DNA of 64,000 nt from CAZHHH01 sp052400685 (lineage in GTDB: Bacteria; Bacteroidota; Bacteroidia; Bacteroidales; Marinilabiliaceae): assembly GCA_052400685.1 (NCBI GenBank), contig JBQTGJ010000004.1, one strand, 5' to 3'. Both the position numbers and the translations under genes were made by a program. Below, piece after piece: positions 1-8,139 of this stretch. Position 1 is the stretch's first letter. Every line of letters begins with the position of its first letter. The notes beneath the pieces are model-generated. The model saw only the letters and a program-made list of their open reading frames with translations, did no database searches and was not told the DNA's origin.

Positions 1-315
1 GGGCTTTTACTTTTTTTACTCATTGAGGTTTTTATTTCAAAGGTATTCGTGATCCGCTTCGCTCCACTACAGCAAAAAAAAGTAAACAAAAAAATGCCGC
101 CGCTACAAGTAATTTCCTAAAAATCAATCCTATTGTCTAAAATCCGGGAACTCGTTTCGCTCAGACAGCCCGGATTTCTTTACGCCAATAAAATTGATTT
201 TCTTAACGGAAATTCCTTGAGGCGGAGAGTAACCCCGATATCTTCTGAAATATCTGGCTCGCACATTGGAACTGGGTTCTAATCATTTCTCTAAATTTTT
301 ACCGGACACCAATGA
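1..315. mobile_element. MITE-like element, copy A (left end outside window)
   Basis: Non-coding element that matches two further copies at 7002-7318 and 14264-14618. Its right terminus carries the terminal inverted repeat TTTTTACCGGACACCAATGA, ending at about 315; the left terminus lies before base 1. Inside is a hairpin-forming segment (about 138-180) whose arms read AAATCCGGG and CCCGGATTT. No transposase gene is present, so mobility would have to be supplied in trans. The rest of the gene-free stretch (316-544) shows no gene. Confidence 0.7.
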
Positions 316-544
316 AAACTTGTATGTTTCTAACTTTTGAAATTTCTTCCAGGAGTCTTTGTTTAATCTGTATTTCAGCCCGCATTGATTTCTGTCTTTT
401 TAATGGGCCACAACAGACGGCGGTACAATTTCGAGCGGCGTAAAGGAACTCAAAACTTTCCCGCCGTTAAAGACTTGATAGAATACTAAAAACCGACCCT
501 TTAAAACTCCCGCCGCCTGAAATATGACCGCATGTTATGGGCTT

Positions 545-1714
545 TTATTTTCCCATATAAATAATTCGTTTTAGCATTTCACTCCTTTTTACTTCAATAT
601 AGTCTCCTTCCGTAACATCAAGCTCACTAATTACACCATCTCCATTCATATCTTCATATTTTAAGCCGCCAATCTCAGGATTATCTTGATAGGGTTTATC
701 CATTGTGTGAACAGTGTCTTGAGCATTCATAAATACGCCATTGATTAACAGTCCGTTTTTAAGATTACTTAAATCTTCCTTTGTTGCAATGAGAAAATAA
801 TTACCGGGCTCAATGTCATAAAAATTTACTATTCCATTTTCATCACTTATCTCTTTGTAAGTTTCTTTTCCTTTTGTGACATTAGCGCTTCCAGTATTTT
901 TAAAAAGTTTTACTTCTGCCTGAGAGACAACCGATAATGCAGAAGAGTTTGGTTGCCAACTATTGGCATTGTAAATTATTAACTCTACAGACTTTTTTGT
1001 TGTAGGAATCGCATCCTTTGTCAATTGTTGAACATATTCTCTAATGATAAGTGTATCTTTTTCTGATAGAGTAAGATTTAGAGTTTCCTTTAGCCTGTTA
1101 TTCGTAGCTAAATAAGTAAAAAACTGTGGGGCTGGTCTTTGAAGCCCCATGTCAGTTAATAAGCAGTAATCAACAAAAGGCATAATTAGTGCATTCCCCT
1201 CTTTTTCGATGTAAAAACAGGTTTTTTGTTTTATTCTATTTAAATAACCAGTAGAATGTGGAACTTCAACTTCCTCATAATAGAGAGGTTTATAAACAAA
1301 TAATGAAGTATCTGAGAAATTCAACGTTTTATTGAATTCACTTTGTATTGATGGATAATAAGTTGTAGTGTCACTCTTTTCCCAATAGGTTAGTGAACCC
1401 TTGGTTTTAATCAAAAAGGTATCTGCAATGGTTGAACCTCTTTCAAAGAACACTTTATCTTCACTTATTAGAGTTGCACGTATATCTTCCTTTTGTCTGA
1501 TTGTGATCAAACTTGGTAAAACTTCGTTGCTTTTAGAGATAATAAGATTTCTAACATCTTCGTTTTTTACTTCTCCGTCAGAGGTGAATATTCTATATCT
1601 TTCTTCAGATACTAATTTTGTATAGTAAGTTTCGGAATCACTTAATACATTTTCGTCTTTCTCGCAAGAAAGCAATACTGCTGTTGCAAATAGCGTTACA
1701 ATAAGTTTTTTCAT
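545..1714 (-). CDS. Putative surface lipoprotein with C-terminal EF-hand/dockerin-like loop
   Basis: A 389-residue protein with a lipoprotein signal peptide: the lipobox LLSC places the lipidated cysteine at residue 17, so it is probably anchored in the outer membrane. Residues of about 245-325 look like a small beta-sandwich of the carboxypeptidase-regulatory/Cna-B kind, ending in GNYFLIATKEDL. Near the C terminus a calcium-loop-like DMNGDGVISELD resembles an EF-hand or dockerin half-repeat. I do not recognise a characterised family and no enzymatic motif is visible. It stands alone on the minus strand, is A/T-rich and is flanked by boundary motifs (CCCATAAC downstream, ACTAACGG upstream), which fits cargo of a cassette-like region. 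Signal peptide and lipobox are seen directly; surface location is inference. Confidence 0.75.
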   Translation of the reverse strand: MKKLIVTLFATAVLLSCEKDENVLSDSETYYTKLVSEERYRIFTSDGEVKNEDVRNLIISKSNEVLPSLITIRQKEDIRATLISEDKVFFERGSTIADTFLIKTKGSLTYWEKSDTTTYYPSIQSEFNKTLNFSDTSLFVYKPLYYEEVEVPHSTGYLNRIKQKTCFYIEKEGNALIMPFVDYCLLTDMGLQRPAPQFFTYLATNNRLKETLNLTLSEKDTLIIREYVQQLTKDAIPTTKKSVELIIYNANSWQPNSSALSVVSQAEVKLFKNTGSANVTKGKETYKEISDENGIVNFYDIEPGNYFLIATKEDLSNLKNGLLINGVFMNAQDTVHTMDKPYQDNPEIGGLKYEDMNGDGVISELDVTEGDYIEVKRSEMLKRIIYMGK

Positions 1715-1856
1715 AGTTTTCTAATTTTAATTCTGACTAACGGTAACAATCTGTTTAATTAAATATCTAATTATATGCACTTTAATAATACAATATATTT
1801 CTCATTTTCTGCACCCGCTAGCTTAAGAAGTCAATTTCTCAGGAATAGGGTGGATT

Positions 1857-1990
1857 GCACACAACGTTGAGTATATGCAAAGTAGGCGTTTGCGGACTTC
1901 AAAATTATCAAGCCGTTACAATGTTGAAGCGGGCTACAACCCTTGGAATTACTACTATCTCGCCTATTTTGTATATACATTGTTAGGCAG
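1857..1990 (-). repeat. attC-like imperfect palindrome (about 134 bp)
   Basis: Read on the minus strand it begins TGCCTAACAATG and ends CAACGTTGTGTGCA, and the two arms pair over a long stretch (TATATACAAAATAGGCG against the complement of CGCCTACTTTGCATATA). The 5' core GCCTAAC fits the integron attC consensus RYYYAAC; the 3' core GTTGTGT deviates from GTTRRRY at one position. Length and symmetry fit a folded recombination site. It sits just downstream of the gene pair at 2000-2756. An apparent reading frame through it is an artefact of the repeat. Confidence 0.5.
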
Positions 1991-1999
1991 TCGTGCATT

Positions 2000-2371
2000 T
2001 TATGGTAATTTGTTTTTAATAATTCTTCTTTTCATATCCGATTTTATCAATCTGAAATTATTGTCAATATACTCAATCGTTATAATATTTGATATTTTAA
2101 AATCTTTTAAATCAGTTAGGTATTTATCAATAGTGGCAATATAATCATTTTGAGTTTTTTGAATTATTTTGTTTTCAATCAATCTGTCAATTACGGTTTT
2201 ACTATCCAAGACAACTCCCGTAAAACAAATAATCCCGTGTGAATACTCTTTTTTAGTCTCAATCCCGATAAAACTATTTTGAAGATTAAAAATGTCAGGT
2301 ATGATAAATTCCCTCTTTCGAGTTCTCTTATTTTTTTTATCAAGGTATGCCTCTAAGAATTTTTTAGTCAT
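2000..2371 (-). CDS. Hypothetical protein, 123 aa, downstream partner of DUF4279 gene
   Basis: A small, lysine-rich, soluble protein with no signal peptide or membrane segment. Its start overlaps the end of the DUF4279 gene by 8 bp (2364-2371), so the two are almost certainly co-translated and probably act together. The C-terminal half is charged and probably helical, with a very basic tail (MKRRIIKNKLP). The family is not recognised. It could be half of a two-protein module with its neighbour, for example a toxin/immunity-type pair, but no catalytic motif supports that. Base composition is A/T-rich like the other accessory genes here. Confidence 0.65.
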   Translation of the reverse strand: MTKKFLEAYLDKKNKRTRKREFIIPDIFNLQNSFIGIETKKEYSHGIICFTGVVLDSKTVIDRLIENKIIQKTQNDYIATIDKYLTDLKDFKISNIITIEYIDNNFRLIKSDMKRRIIKNKLP

Positions 2372-2756
2372 TTATCGTTGGTTTTAATTCCTGTCCACTA
2401 TCCCAACACGAAATGCATAAAGTAATTTCATTGTCACCTAATCGTTTTAATCGAGATGGAGAAAACTCCATGTTGCACTGTTGGTCATACTCATAAAGAT
2501 ACCAAATTGTAATATCATCTCTTTTTATATCCAAATCCGCAAGTTTTTGATAATTATTCTCAAGTAAATCGAGGAATTTGTTTATAAAATCATAGTAATC
2601 ATCGTCCTGCTCCTCAATCACTTCGTAAATCCAAACGCCAGGAACAGCATTTTTATCAATCAGCTCGGTTGGTTGGACACCTAGAATTTTTGATATCGAG
2701 TTGAAAGTATAAATGCTTGGTTTAAATGCTATTTGTAATCTATCGTATGATTTCAT
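2364..2756 (-). CDS. DUF4279 domain protein
   Basis: A 130-residue acidic protein that matches the general layout of DUF4279: an N-terminal beta region, the WIYEV segment near residue 43, a helical stretch with FLDLLENNYQKL, and a final strand reading EITLCISCW. DUF4279 proteins are small soluble proteins of unknown biochemical role, often found singly in accessory regions and near polymorphic toxin or immunity genes. Here the gene is translationally coupled to the 123-aa gene downstream. Immediately upstream lies GCCTAAC (2804-2810, plus strand), the same boundary motif seen at other units. Family assignment is from pattern recall; the role is unknown. Confidence 0.65.
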   Translation of the reverse strand: MKSYDRLQIAFKPSIYTFNSISKILGVQPTELIDKNAVPGVWIYEVIEEQDDDYYDFINKFLDLLENNYQKLADLDIKRDDITIWYLYEYDQQCNMEFSPSRLKRLGDNEITLCISCWDSGQELKPTIND

Positions 2757-2809
2757 TTTTATTTTTTTGTCATGTTGCTGGATTGCGTGTCAGCCCGCAT
2801 GCTGCCTAA

Positions 2810-3592
2810 CGAATCCATAACATTATTATCGTTTACGGTCTAAAAAAATATTGTATTTATAGTGTCTTTGCCGGTAATTTCCGAAAAAACAGACACCGAA
2901 TTTACTAATTCGCTGACATTCATCAAATAGGTTGAACAAAAATTGCTAATGGTTGAATAAATGTGGTGGCCTATTGAGTGAGCAAATCATCAAACACGAT
3001 TCCGATGGGGTTAGGATTAGGATTAGGGGTTAGGGATTAGGGTTAGGGGTTAAAATTAGTGGTTCTCGGATGATTTCAATTTATTTTTGGCTATGGCCCT
3101 TTCAGGGCGATGAAACGCGTGGTGATTATAATACAGGGCGATGCCCTGTGCTGATGCTACAAGGCTTTCAGCCTTGTGGAACATGGTTTTAGTAAGTCTT
3201 TTATCCAGATTGTTGTTTTCAACACCCCAGACTTACACCCCTAACCCCCTGAAAGGGGAACTCCTCCCCACAAATGGCAACCCTAAAAACGGGTGCGTTG
3301 CAAGGAATCGATAGTTTCTTACAAACCGCATGAATATGAGGTTTGGTGTCGTATTGTCTAAAGGGTAGATTTTAAGCCAAAAAGAGGCTGGTTTTGAACT
3401 TTTAAGTTACAAAGTACTCTCTTTTTTTAGACATAAATAGTTTAAAGCAACACAATTAAAGCATGGGCATTCTTCTCAAAAACATAAAAAAACGACAGTA
3501 GGTCCATAGTATTTAGTTGTAGCTCTACCGGGATGTCGTTCAACCTGGAGTAATCGCTGGGTCGTGGGGATTGCTCATACTCCTATATATTG
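2810..3592. repeat. Long intergenic repeat, copy 1 (about 780 bp)
   Basis: Nearly identical to 4880-5643 and, in part, to 6960-7785. Layout from left to right on the plus strand: a boundary segment with CCATAACATTATTATCG; a unique-looking stretch; a telomere-like G-rich tract (3007-3051); three short perfect hairpins (3096-3176: GCCCT/AGGGC, ACAGGGC/GCCCTGT, CAAGGCT/AGCCTTG); a C-rich tract (about 3235-3255); and a terminal part with an inverted AACGACA/TGTCGTT pair, ending at CTCCTATATATTG. No gene is seen in it. It lies between the HEPN-like gene and the DUF4279 gene. Confidence 0.85.
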
Positions 3593-3599
3593 GCAATAG

Positions 3600-4850
3600 T
3601 TATTTATTGTTTAGCATTTTTCTCAATTCAACCATTATGCGTTTTGAATCTTCATTTTTCCATTTATATACAATATCTTTTGCAAAAGCCTGATATTCTA
3701 AATATTGAAAGTTCAAAAAACAAAAATTACCTTTCGTAAGAAAATGTGTTACGGAATAATAATACGGTCGAACGAAATGGTCATCATTATCCATTCTGGA
3801 ATAAAATAAATTTATTTGCTCTTCACTTTTCTCATATCTATTCTCCTCGGGAAAATATAAATACTCGTAACTCTCAATTTCATTACAATCCTTTTTAACA
3901 ACACAATTCTCTTCAGCAACATCATTATCAGCTCCTAAAAATAATAAAGGTGAAAACTCAGAATCATAATTTGGAAGATAAAGCAATAGGCTTTTAAACT
4001 TGAATATGTAAATAGCTCCATTATCTTCCGTGTATATAGCTAATCTTTCTTTATCATGTCTTATGATTTTTCTTACATCTCCTGAACAATAACCATTATA
4101 AAGGTCAGTGCCAAAAATATGACCTTGATTTATAAATTCATCCAGTATTTTAGAAGCTTTGTCAATATCTGTTATAAGTTTTACTTCATTAAGTCCCATA
4201 CTGATAGAAAGTTTCTTAAAAACAGAAATAAAACTATCTATGACATTTCTTTTCTGTTCCAGATTCTTCTTGTCCAGATAGACCTTTACAAGTTCATAAC
4301 TATGCAAAAGTTCAGAATAACCTGACAATGTAGTATAGGAGTCACCTATCTCGTTAATAAATAAAGCATCAAGCTCATCAAACAGATTCTCAAATAAATT
4401 ATTTATCTCATTCTCATTAAAGTATATTTCAGAATGAATTATAACATTTCTATAACTCTCTAAGAGTAGTAGTTTATCTTTCAAACTTTTTTTCAAAGTA
4501 CAATTACAAAAACTTTCAAATCGTTCAATAGCTTCTGTAAAACTAACTGTGTGGATTTTATCTTTTAATGATGAATTGAAAACACTTTCAAGTCCTTTAA
4601 CTCTTTTCTCTATGTATGATTGCTTAACATGTTTATCTAAATTTGAGAATAAAAGTAATTCGTTATTCTTTGCTAAAATATGTTTTATTAAAATTTCTAC
4701 TCCATGCTGAGTTAGTATAATTGAATCTTTTAGATAAAAGAACCTGTTTTTTGAAGGAGAATCTGAGAAATAGTCTTCTTCATATTTCATCAGATAATCA
4801 AATCCCTTTTTTAATGAATCAATACCGTTATCTAAAAAGCTTATTTTCAT
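3600..4850 (-). CDS. HEPN-like domain protein, 416 aa
   Basis: A soluble protein of unknown function. The N-terminal 150 residues are helical and include R134-N-V-I-I-H139, which fits the R-x4-6-H signature of HEPN nucleases, where the polar residue after the arginine is often Asn. The preceding helix, LTQHGVEILIKHIL (about 47-60), resembles other HEPN-like proteins that dimerise around this motif. The C-terminal 250 residues are mixed alpha/beta and acidic, and I do not recognise them. HEPN proteins commonly cleave RNA in toxin-antitoxin and phage-defence systems, but many members are inactive or have other roles. It is a lone gene between two copies of the long repeat, on the same strand as its neighbours, with no obvious antitoxin next to it. 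Function is inferred only from the motif. Confidence 0.55.
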   Translation of the reverse strand: MKISFLDNGIDSLKKGFDYLMKYEEDYFSDSPSKNRFFYLKDSIILTQHGVEILIKHILAKNNELLLFSNLDKHVKQSYIEKRVKGLESVFNSSLKDKIHTVSFTEAIERFESFCNCTLKKSLKDKLLLLESYRNVIIHSEIYFNENEINNLFENLFDELDALFINEIGDSYTTLSGYSELLHSYELVKVYLDKKNLEQKRNVIDSFISVFKKLSISMGLNEVKLITDIDKASKILDEFINQGHIFGTDLYNGYCSGDVRKIIRHDKERLAIYTEDNGAIYIFKFKSLLLYLPNYDSEFSPLLFLGADNDVAEENCVVKKDCNEIESYEYLYFPEENRYEKSEEQINLFYSRMDNDDHFVRPYYYSVTHFLTKGNFCFLNFQYLEYQAFAKDIVYKWKNEDSKRIMVELRKMLNNK

Positions 4851-4879
4851 TCTGGTGTTTTTTTTTAATTATTGCCAAC

Positions 4880-5643
4880 AACCCCATAACGCCATTATCA
4901 TTTATGGACTAAAAGAGTTATTGCATTTATATTGTCTTTGCCGGTAATTTCCGAAAAAACAGACACCGAATTTACTAATTCGCTGACATTCATCAAATAG
5001 GTTGAACGAAAATTGCTAATGGTTGAATAAATGTGACGGTGTATTGAGTGAGCAAATCAACAAACACGATTCCGATGGGGTTAGGGTTAGGATTAGGGAT
5101 TAGGGTTAGGTGTTAAAATTAGTGGTTCTCGGATGATTTCAATTTATTTTTGGCTATGGCCCTTTCAGGGCGATGAAACCCGTGGTGATTATAACACAGG
5201 GCGATGCCCTGTGCTGATGCTACAAGGCTTTCAGCCTTGTGGAACATGGTTTTAGTAAGTCTTTTATCCAGATTGTTGTTTTCAACACCCCAGACTTACA
5301 CCCCTAACCCCCTAACCCCCTAAAATAGCAACCCTAAAAACGGGTGCGTTGCAAGGAATGGATAGTTCCTTACAAACCTCATGAATATGAGGTTTGGTGT
5401 CGTATTGTCTAAAGGGTAGATTTTAAGCCAAAAAGAGGCTGGTTTTGAACTTTTGAGTTGCAAAATGCTCTCTTTTTTTAGACATAAATAGTTTAAAGCA
5501 ACACAATTAAAACATGGGCATTCTTCTCAAAAACATAAAAAAACGACAGTAGGTCCATAGTATTTAGTTGTAGCTCTACCGGGATGTCGTTCAACCTGGA
5601 GTAATCGCTGGGTCGTGGGGATTGCTCATACTCCTATATATTG
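4880..5643. repeat. Long intergenic repeat, copy 2
   Basis: The same unit as 2810-3592 with scattered substitutions. The G-rich tract (5077-5114) differs in repeat number from copy 1, and the C-rich tract (about 5298-5323) has a shorter continuation. The three hairpins are preserved. The left boundary reads CAACAACCCCATAACGCC instead of GCCTAACGAATCCATAACA. No gene is seen within it. It separates the AAA ATPase gene from the HEPN-like gene. Confidence 0.85.
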
Positions 5644-5664
5644 TACACTGGCATTCCTTTACTT

Positions 5665-6867
5665 TCATTTTAATAACCAATCAATTACATTTAATTTTTG
5701 AATTCCGTTTATGCTCGTATTATCATAATCCATTGTTAATAGAAATTTAGGGTAATTATCTTTAATTCTATCAAATGCCGAAATCTCACGATTAAATGTT
5801 TTTTCGTCATTAACTGTATATGCTACTTGATAATATTCACGCTCGTTGTTTGCCTTTTGGACTACAAAATCAATTTCTCTATCATTATGCTTACCCACAT
5901 AAACTTTTCCACCCCTCCTAAATAGTTCAAAGTAGACTATATTTTCAAGTTTTCGTCCTAAATCTGCTTCAAACTTATTTGTTGCGGTTATGTTTTTCAA
6001 ACCTAAATCAACAACATAATATTTTCCATTCGTAGAAAGCAATTCTTTTCCTTTAATATCATAGCGAGGTGCTGTATAAAGTATATATGATTGAGTAAGG
6101 AAATCTAAATATTTAATAATCGTATTATGCGATACTTTCTTTTGGGAATTATGATTTAATTGAGCTGCTATATTCGTCGGGGAAACATAAGAACCTATTG
6201 AATCAAAAAGAAAACTAACAATCCGATGCAGGTTATCTACATTACGTAGGCTATGGCGCTGAGAAATATCCTTAATTATTACCGTATCGTATATTGATTG
6301 CAAATAATCATTTACAAGGCTCTCATCATTTTGAGAAAGAGTTACAGCTTCAGGAAAACAACTCTCATTGATATACTTTCTAAAAAGTCTGTCTGTATTT
6401 TTCTCATCTGAATAAGCTAATGCATATTCTTTAAAGGAATAAGGTTGTAAGTTTATCGCAATATATCTGCCTGTTAAAAGAGTTGCTAACTCACTCGATA
6501 ACAAATAAGCATTTGAACCTGTGACATATAAGTCAATATTCTTTTTTGTAAATAGACTATTAACCAATCGCTCAAAGTCATTAATAAGCTGCACTTCATC
6601 TAAGAATATGTAATACTTATTATTGGGATTGATTTGTTCTATTATCTCGTCATATAATGTTGTCCAGTTCGTAAGGTGTAAATTCTCACGTTCTTCGAAG
6701 TTTAGAAAGATAATATTTTTAGGCGCTACTCCACCTCCAAGAAGCTCATTCTTAAATGCCTCTAAAAGTGTAGATTTTCCACAACGTCTAATTCCAGTTA
6801 TTACTTTTATTAAGTTCTGGTCTTTTAGTTGCCTTAATCGTTTCAGATATAATTCTCTTTCTATCAT
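5665..6867 (-). CDS. AAA-family ATPase with C-terminal DUF4143 domain
   Basis: A 400-residue cytoplasmic ATPase. Walker A is GIRRCGKS (residues 25-32), Walker B is YIFLDE (about 86-91), followed by a sensor-like VTGSNAYLL. A winged-helix-like middle region follows (about 200-260), then the DUF4143 segment, in which REIDFVV (about 325-331) matches the E-x-D core of a PD-(D/E)XK-like fold. Length and order are typical of this widespread family, whose members are often single, horizontally exchanged genes without a settled function; some have been proposed to act in DNA transactions or defence. The gene is alone between a repeat copy on either side. ATPase assignment is confident; the biological role is unknown. 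Confidence 0.88.
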   Translation of the reverse strand: MIERELYLKRLRQLKDQNLIKVITGIRRCGKSTLLEAFKNELLGGGVAPKNIIFLNFEERENLHLTNWTTLYDEIIEQINPNNKYYIFLDEVQLINDFERLVNSLFTKKNIDLYVTGSNAYLLSSELATLLTGRYIAINLQPYSFKEYALAYSDEKNTDRLFRKYINESCFPEAVTLSQNDESLVNDYLQSIYDTVIIKDISQRHSLRNVDNLHRIVSFLFDSIGSYVSPTNIAAQLNHNSQKKVSHNTIIKYLDFLTQSYILYTAPRYDIKGKELLSTNGKYYVVDLGLKNITATNKFEADLGRKLENIVYFELFRRGGKVYVGKHNDREIDFVVQKANNEREYYQVAYTVNDEKTFNREISAFDRIKDNYPKFLLTMDYDNTSINGIQKLNVIDWLLK

Positions 6868-6959
6868 TTTCCTTTTCTTACAAAGGTAATCTCTTATTGA
6901 CGAAAATGCAAGATGTCGAAATATTTCGTCATTAACGCCGATTTATTTTGCTTGTGCAC

Positions 6960-7785
6960 AACGAATCCATAACATTATTATCGTTTACGGTCTAAAAAAA
7001 ATCACTATTGTCCGGTAAAAAATATATTTTCCATTTAAGTGCTCAAGCCGCACGGGCTTTTACTTTTTTTCTACAGCAAAAAAAAGTAAACAAAAAATGC
7101 CGCCGCTGCAAGTAATTTCCTAAAAATCAATTTCATTGTCTAAAATCCGGGAACTCGCTTCGCTCAGACAGCCCGGATTTCTTTACGCCAATAAAATTGA
7201 TTTTCTTAACGGAAATTCCTTGAGGCGGAAAGCAACCCCAATATCTCCTAAAATATCTGGCTCGCACATTGGAGCTGGGTTCTAATCATTTCTCTAAATT
7301 TTTACCGGACACCAATGAAAAAAAATATTGTATTTATAGTGTCTTTACCGGTAATTTCCGAAAAAACAGACACCGAATTTACTAATCTGACATTCATCAA
7401 ATAGGTTGAACGAAAATTGCTAATGGTTGAATAAATGTGGTGGCCTATTGAGTGAGCAAATCATCAAACACGATTCCGATGGGGTTCGGGTTAGGGATTA
7501 GGGTTAGGGATTAGGGTTAGGGGTTAGGGTTAGGGGTTAAAATTAGTGGTTCTCGGATGATTTCAATTTATTTTTGGCTATGGCCCTTTCAGGGCGATGA
7601 AACCCGTGGTGATTATAACACAGGGCGATGCCCTGTGCTGATGCTACAAGGCTTTCAGCCTTGTGGAACATGGTTTTAGTAAGTCTTTTATACAGATTGT
7701 TGTTTTCAACACCCCAGACTTACACCCCTCCCCCCCTAACCCCCTAAAATAGCAAACCTAAAAACGGGTGCGTTGCAAGGAATCG
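6960..7785. repeat. Long intergenic repeat, copy 3 (3'-truncated, interrupted by MITE copy B)
   Basis: It starts like copies 1 and 2 (ACGAATCCATAACATTATTA), is interrupted after CTAAAAAAA by the MITE at 7002-7318, resumes with TATTGTATTTATAGTGTC, and stops at about 7785 after GGGTGCGTTGCAAGGAATCG, before the last 250 bp of the full unit. Its G-rich tract (7481-7539) is the longest of the three. The three hairpins are intact. Confidence 0.85.
7002..7318. mobile_element. MITE-like element, copy B (complete, 317 bp)
   Basis: Complete non-coding element. The left end TCACTATTGTCCGGTAAAAA and the right end (complement TCATTGGTGTCCGGTAAAAA) are inverted repeats with three mismatches in 20. An A-run of 7-8 bases is present on both sides, while the uninterrupted long-repeat copy at about 2841-2848 has a single run of seven A, so a target duplication of about seven A is likely. 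The internal palindrome with AAATCCGGG/CCCGGATTT arms is conserved with copy A. No transposase gene is present. Confidence 0.8.
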
Positions 7786-8139
7786 TTTTTTTATTCGTGT
7801 CATTCGTCATTGGAAAATGAGCAAGCAGAACGCTTAAGTTGGGTTCTTAAGACAATCTTTACATTATTTAATCTGGCCTTGCAGGCCGCATTTTGTTGTT
7901 GGTTGTTTAAGAACCCAAGGGGTTGCCGTTGGACTGAAATGATTTGCTCTTTCAGTGCGAAATGCCGTAAAAGACAGGCGTTGATGGATATCGCATTCGG
8001 CGTTATGCCTGTTCTAAAATGGTTATTTCCGGGCGTCAGTTCATTTAAAAAGTCTTATAATTAACACTAACCGCCCAATGATTTATAAATATTGTTATGT
8101 GGTTCCAATTTCATCGTGCGGATTGTTACTAATGTTATT
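7786..8139. repeat. Gene-free hairpin-rich stretch downstream of sbcC
   Basis: No convincing gene. It contains a perfect 12-bp inverted repeat, TTGGGTTCTTAA (7839-7850) with TTAAGAACCCAA (7907-7918), enclosing a short palindrome GGCCT-TGC-AGGCC (7875-7887). It then runs to a second boundary-like segment, CTAACCGCCC...TTGTTATGTGGTT (about 8070-8113), close to the sbcC stop. It looks like remnant repeat DNA, not coding DNA; a 98-codon open frame across it is not protein-like. Confidence 0.5.

Noticed and set aside
1875..2144. 89-codon plus-strand open frame through the attC-like site
   Set aside because: It runs through an inverted repeat and into the antisense of a coupled gene pair; composition and position match repeat DNA, not a gene.
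3007..7539. Possible telomeric chromosome end
   Set aside because: The GGGTTA-type tracts are internal, short, occur three times within a repeat and are followed by genes on both sides.
2810..7785. CRISPR array
   Set aside because: The units are about 780 bp with whole genes between them and no short regularly spaced repeats or cas genes.
7768..8064. 98-codon plus-strand open frame
   Set aside because: It begins in the truncated long repeat and crosses a 12-bp inverted repeat; no protein-like pattern or promoter.
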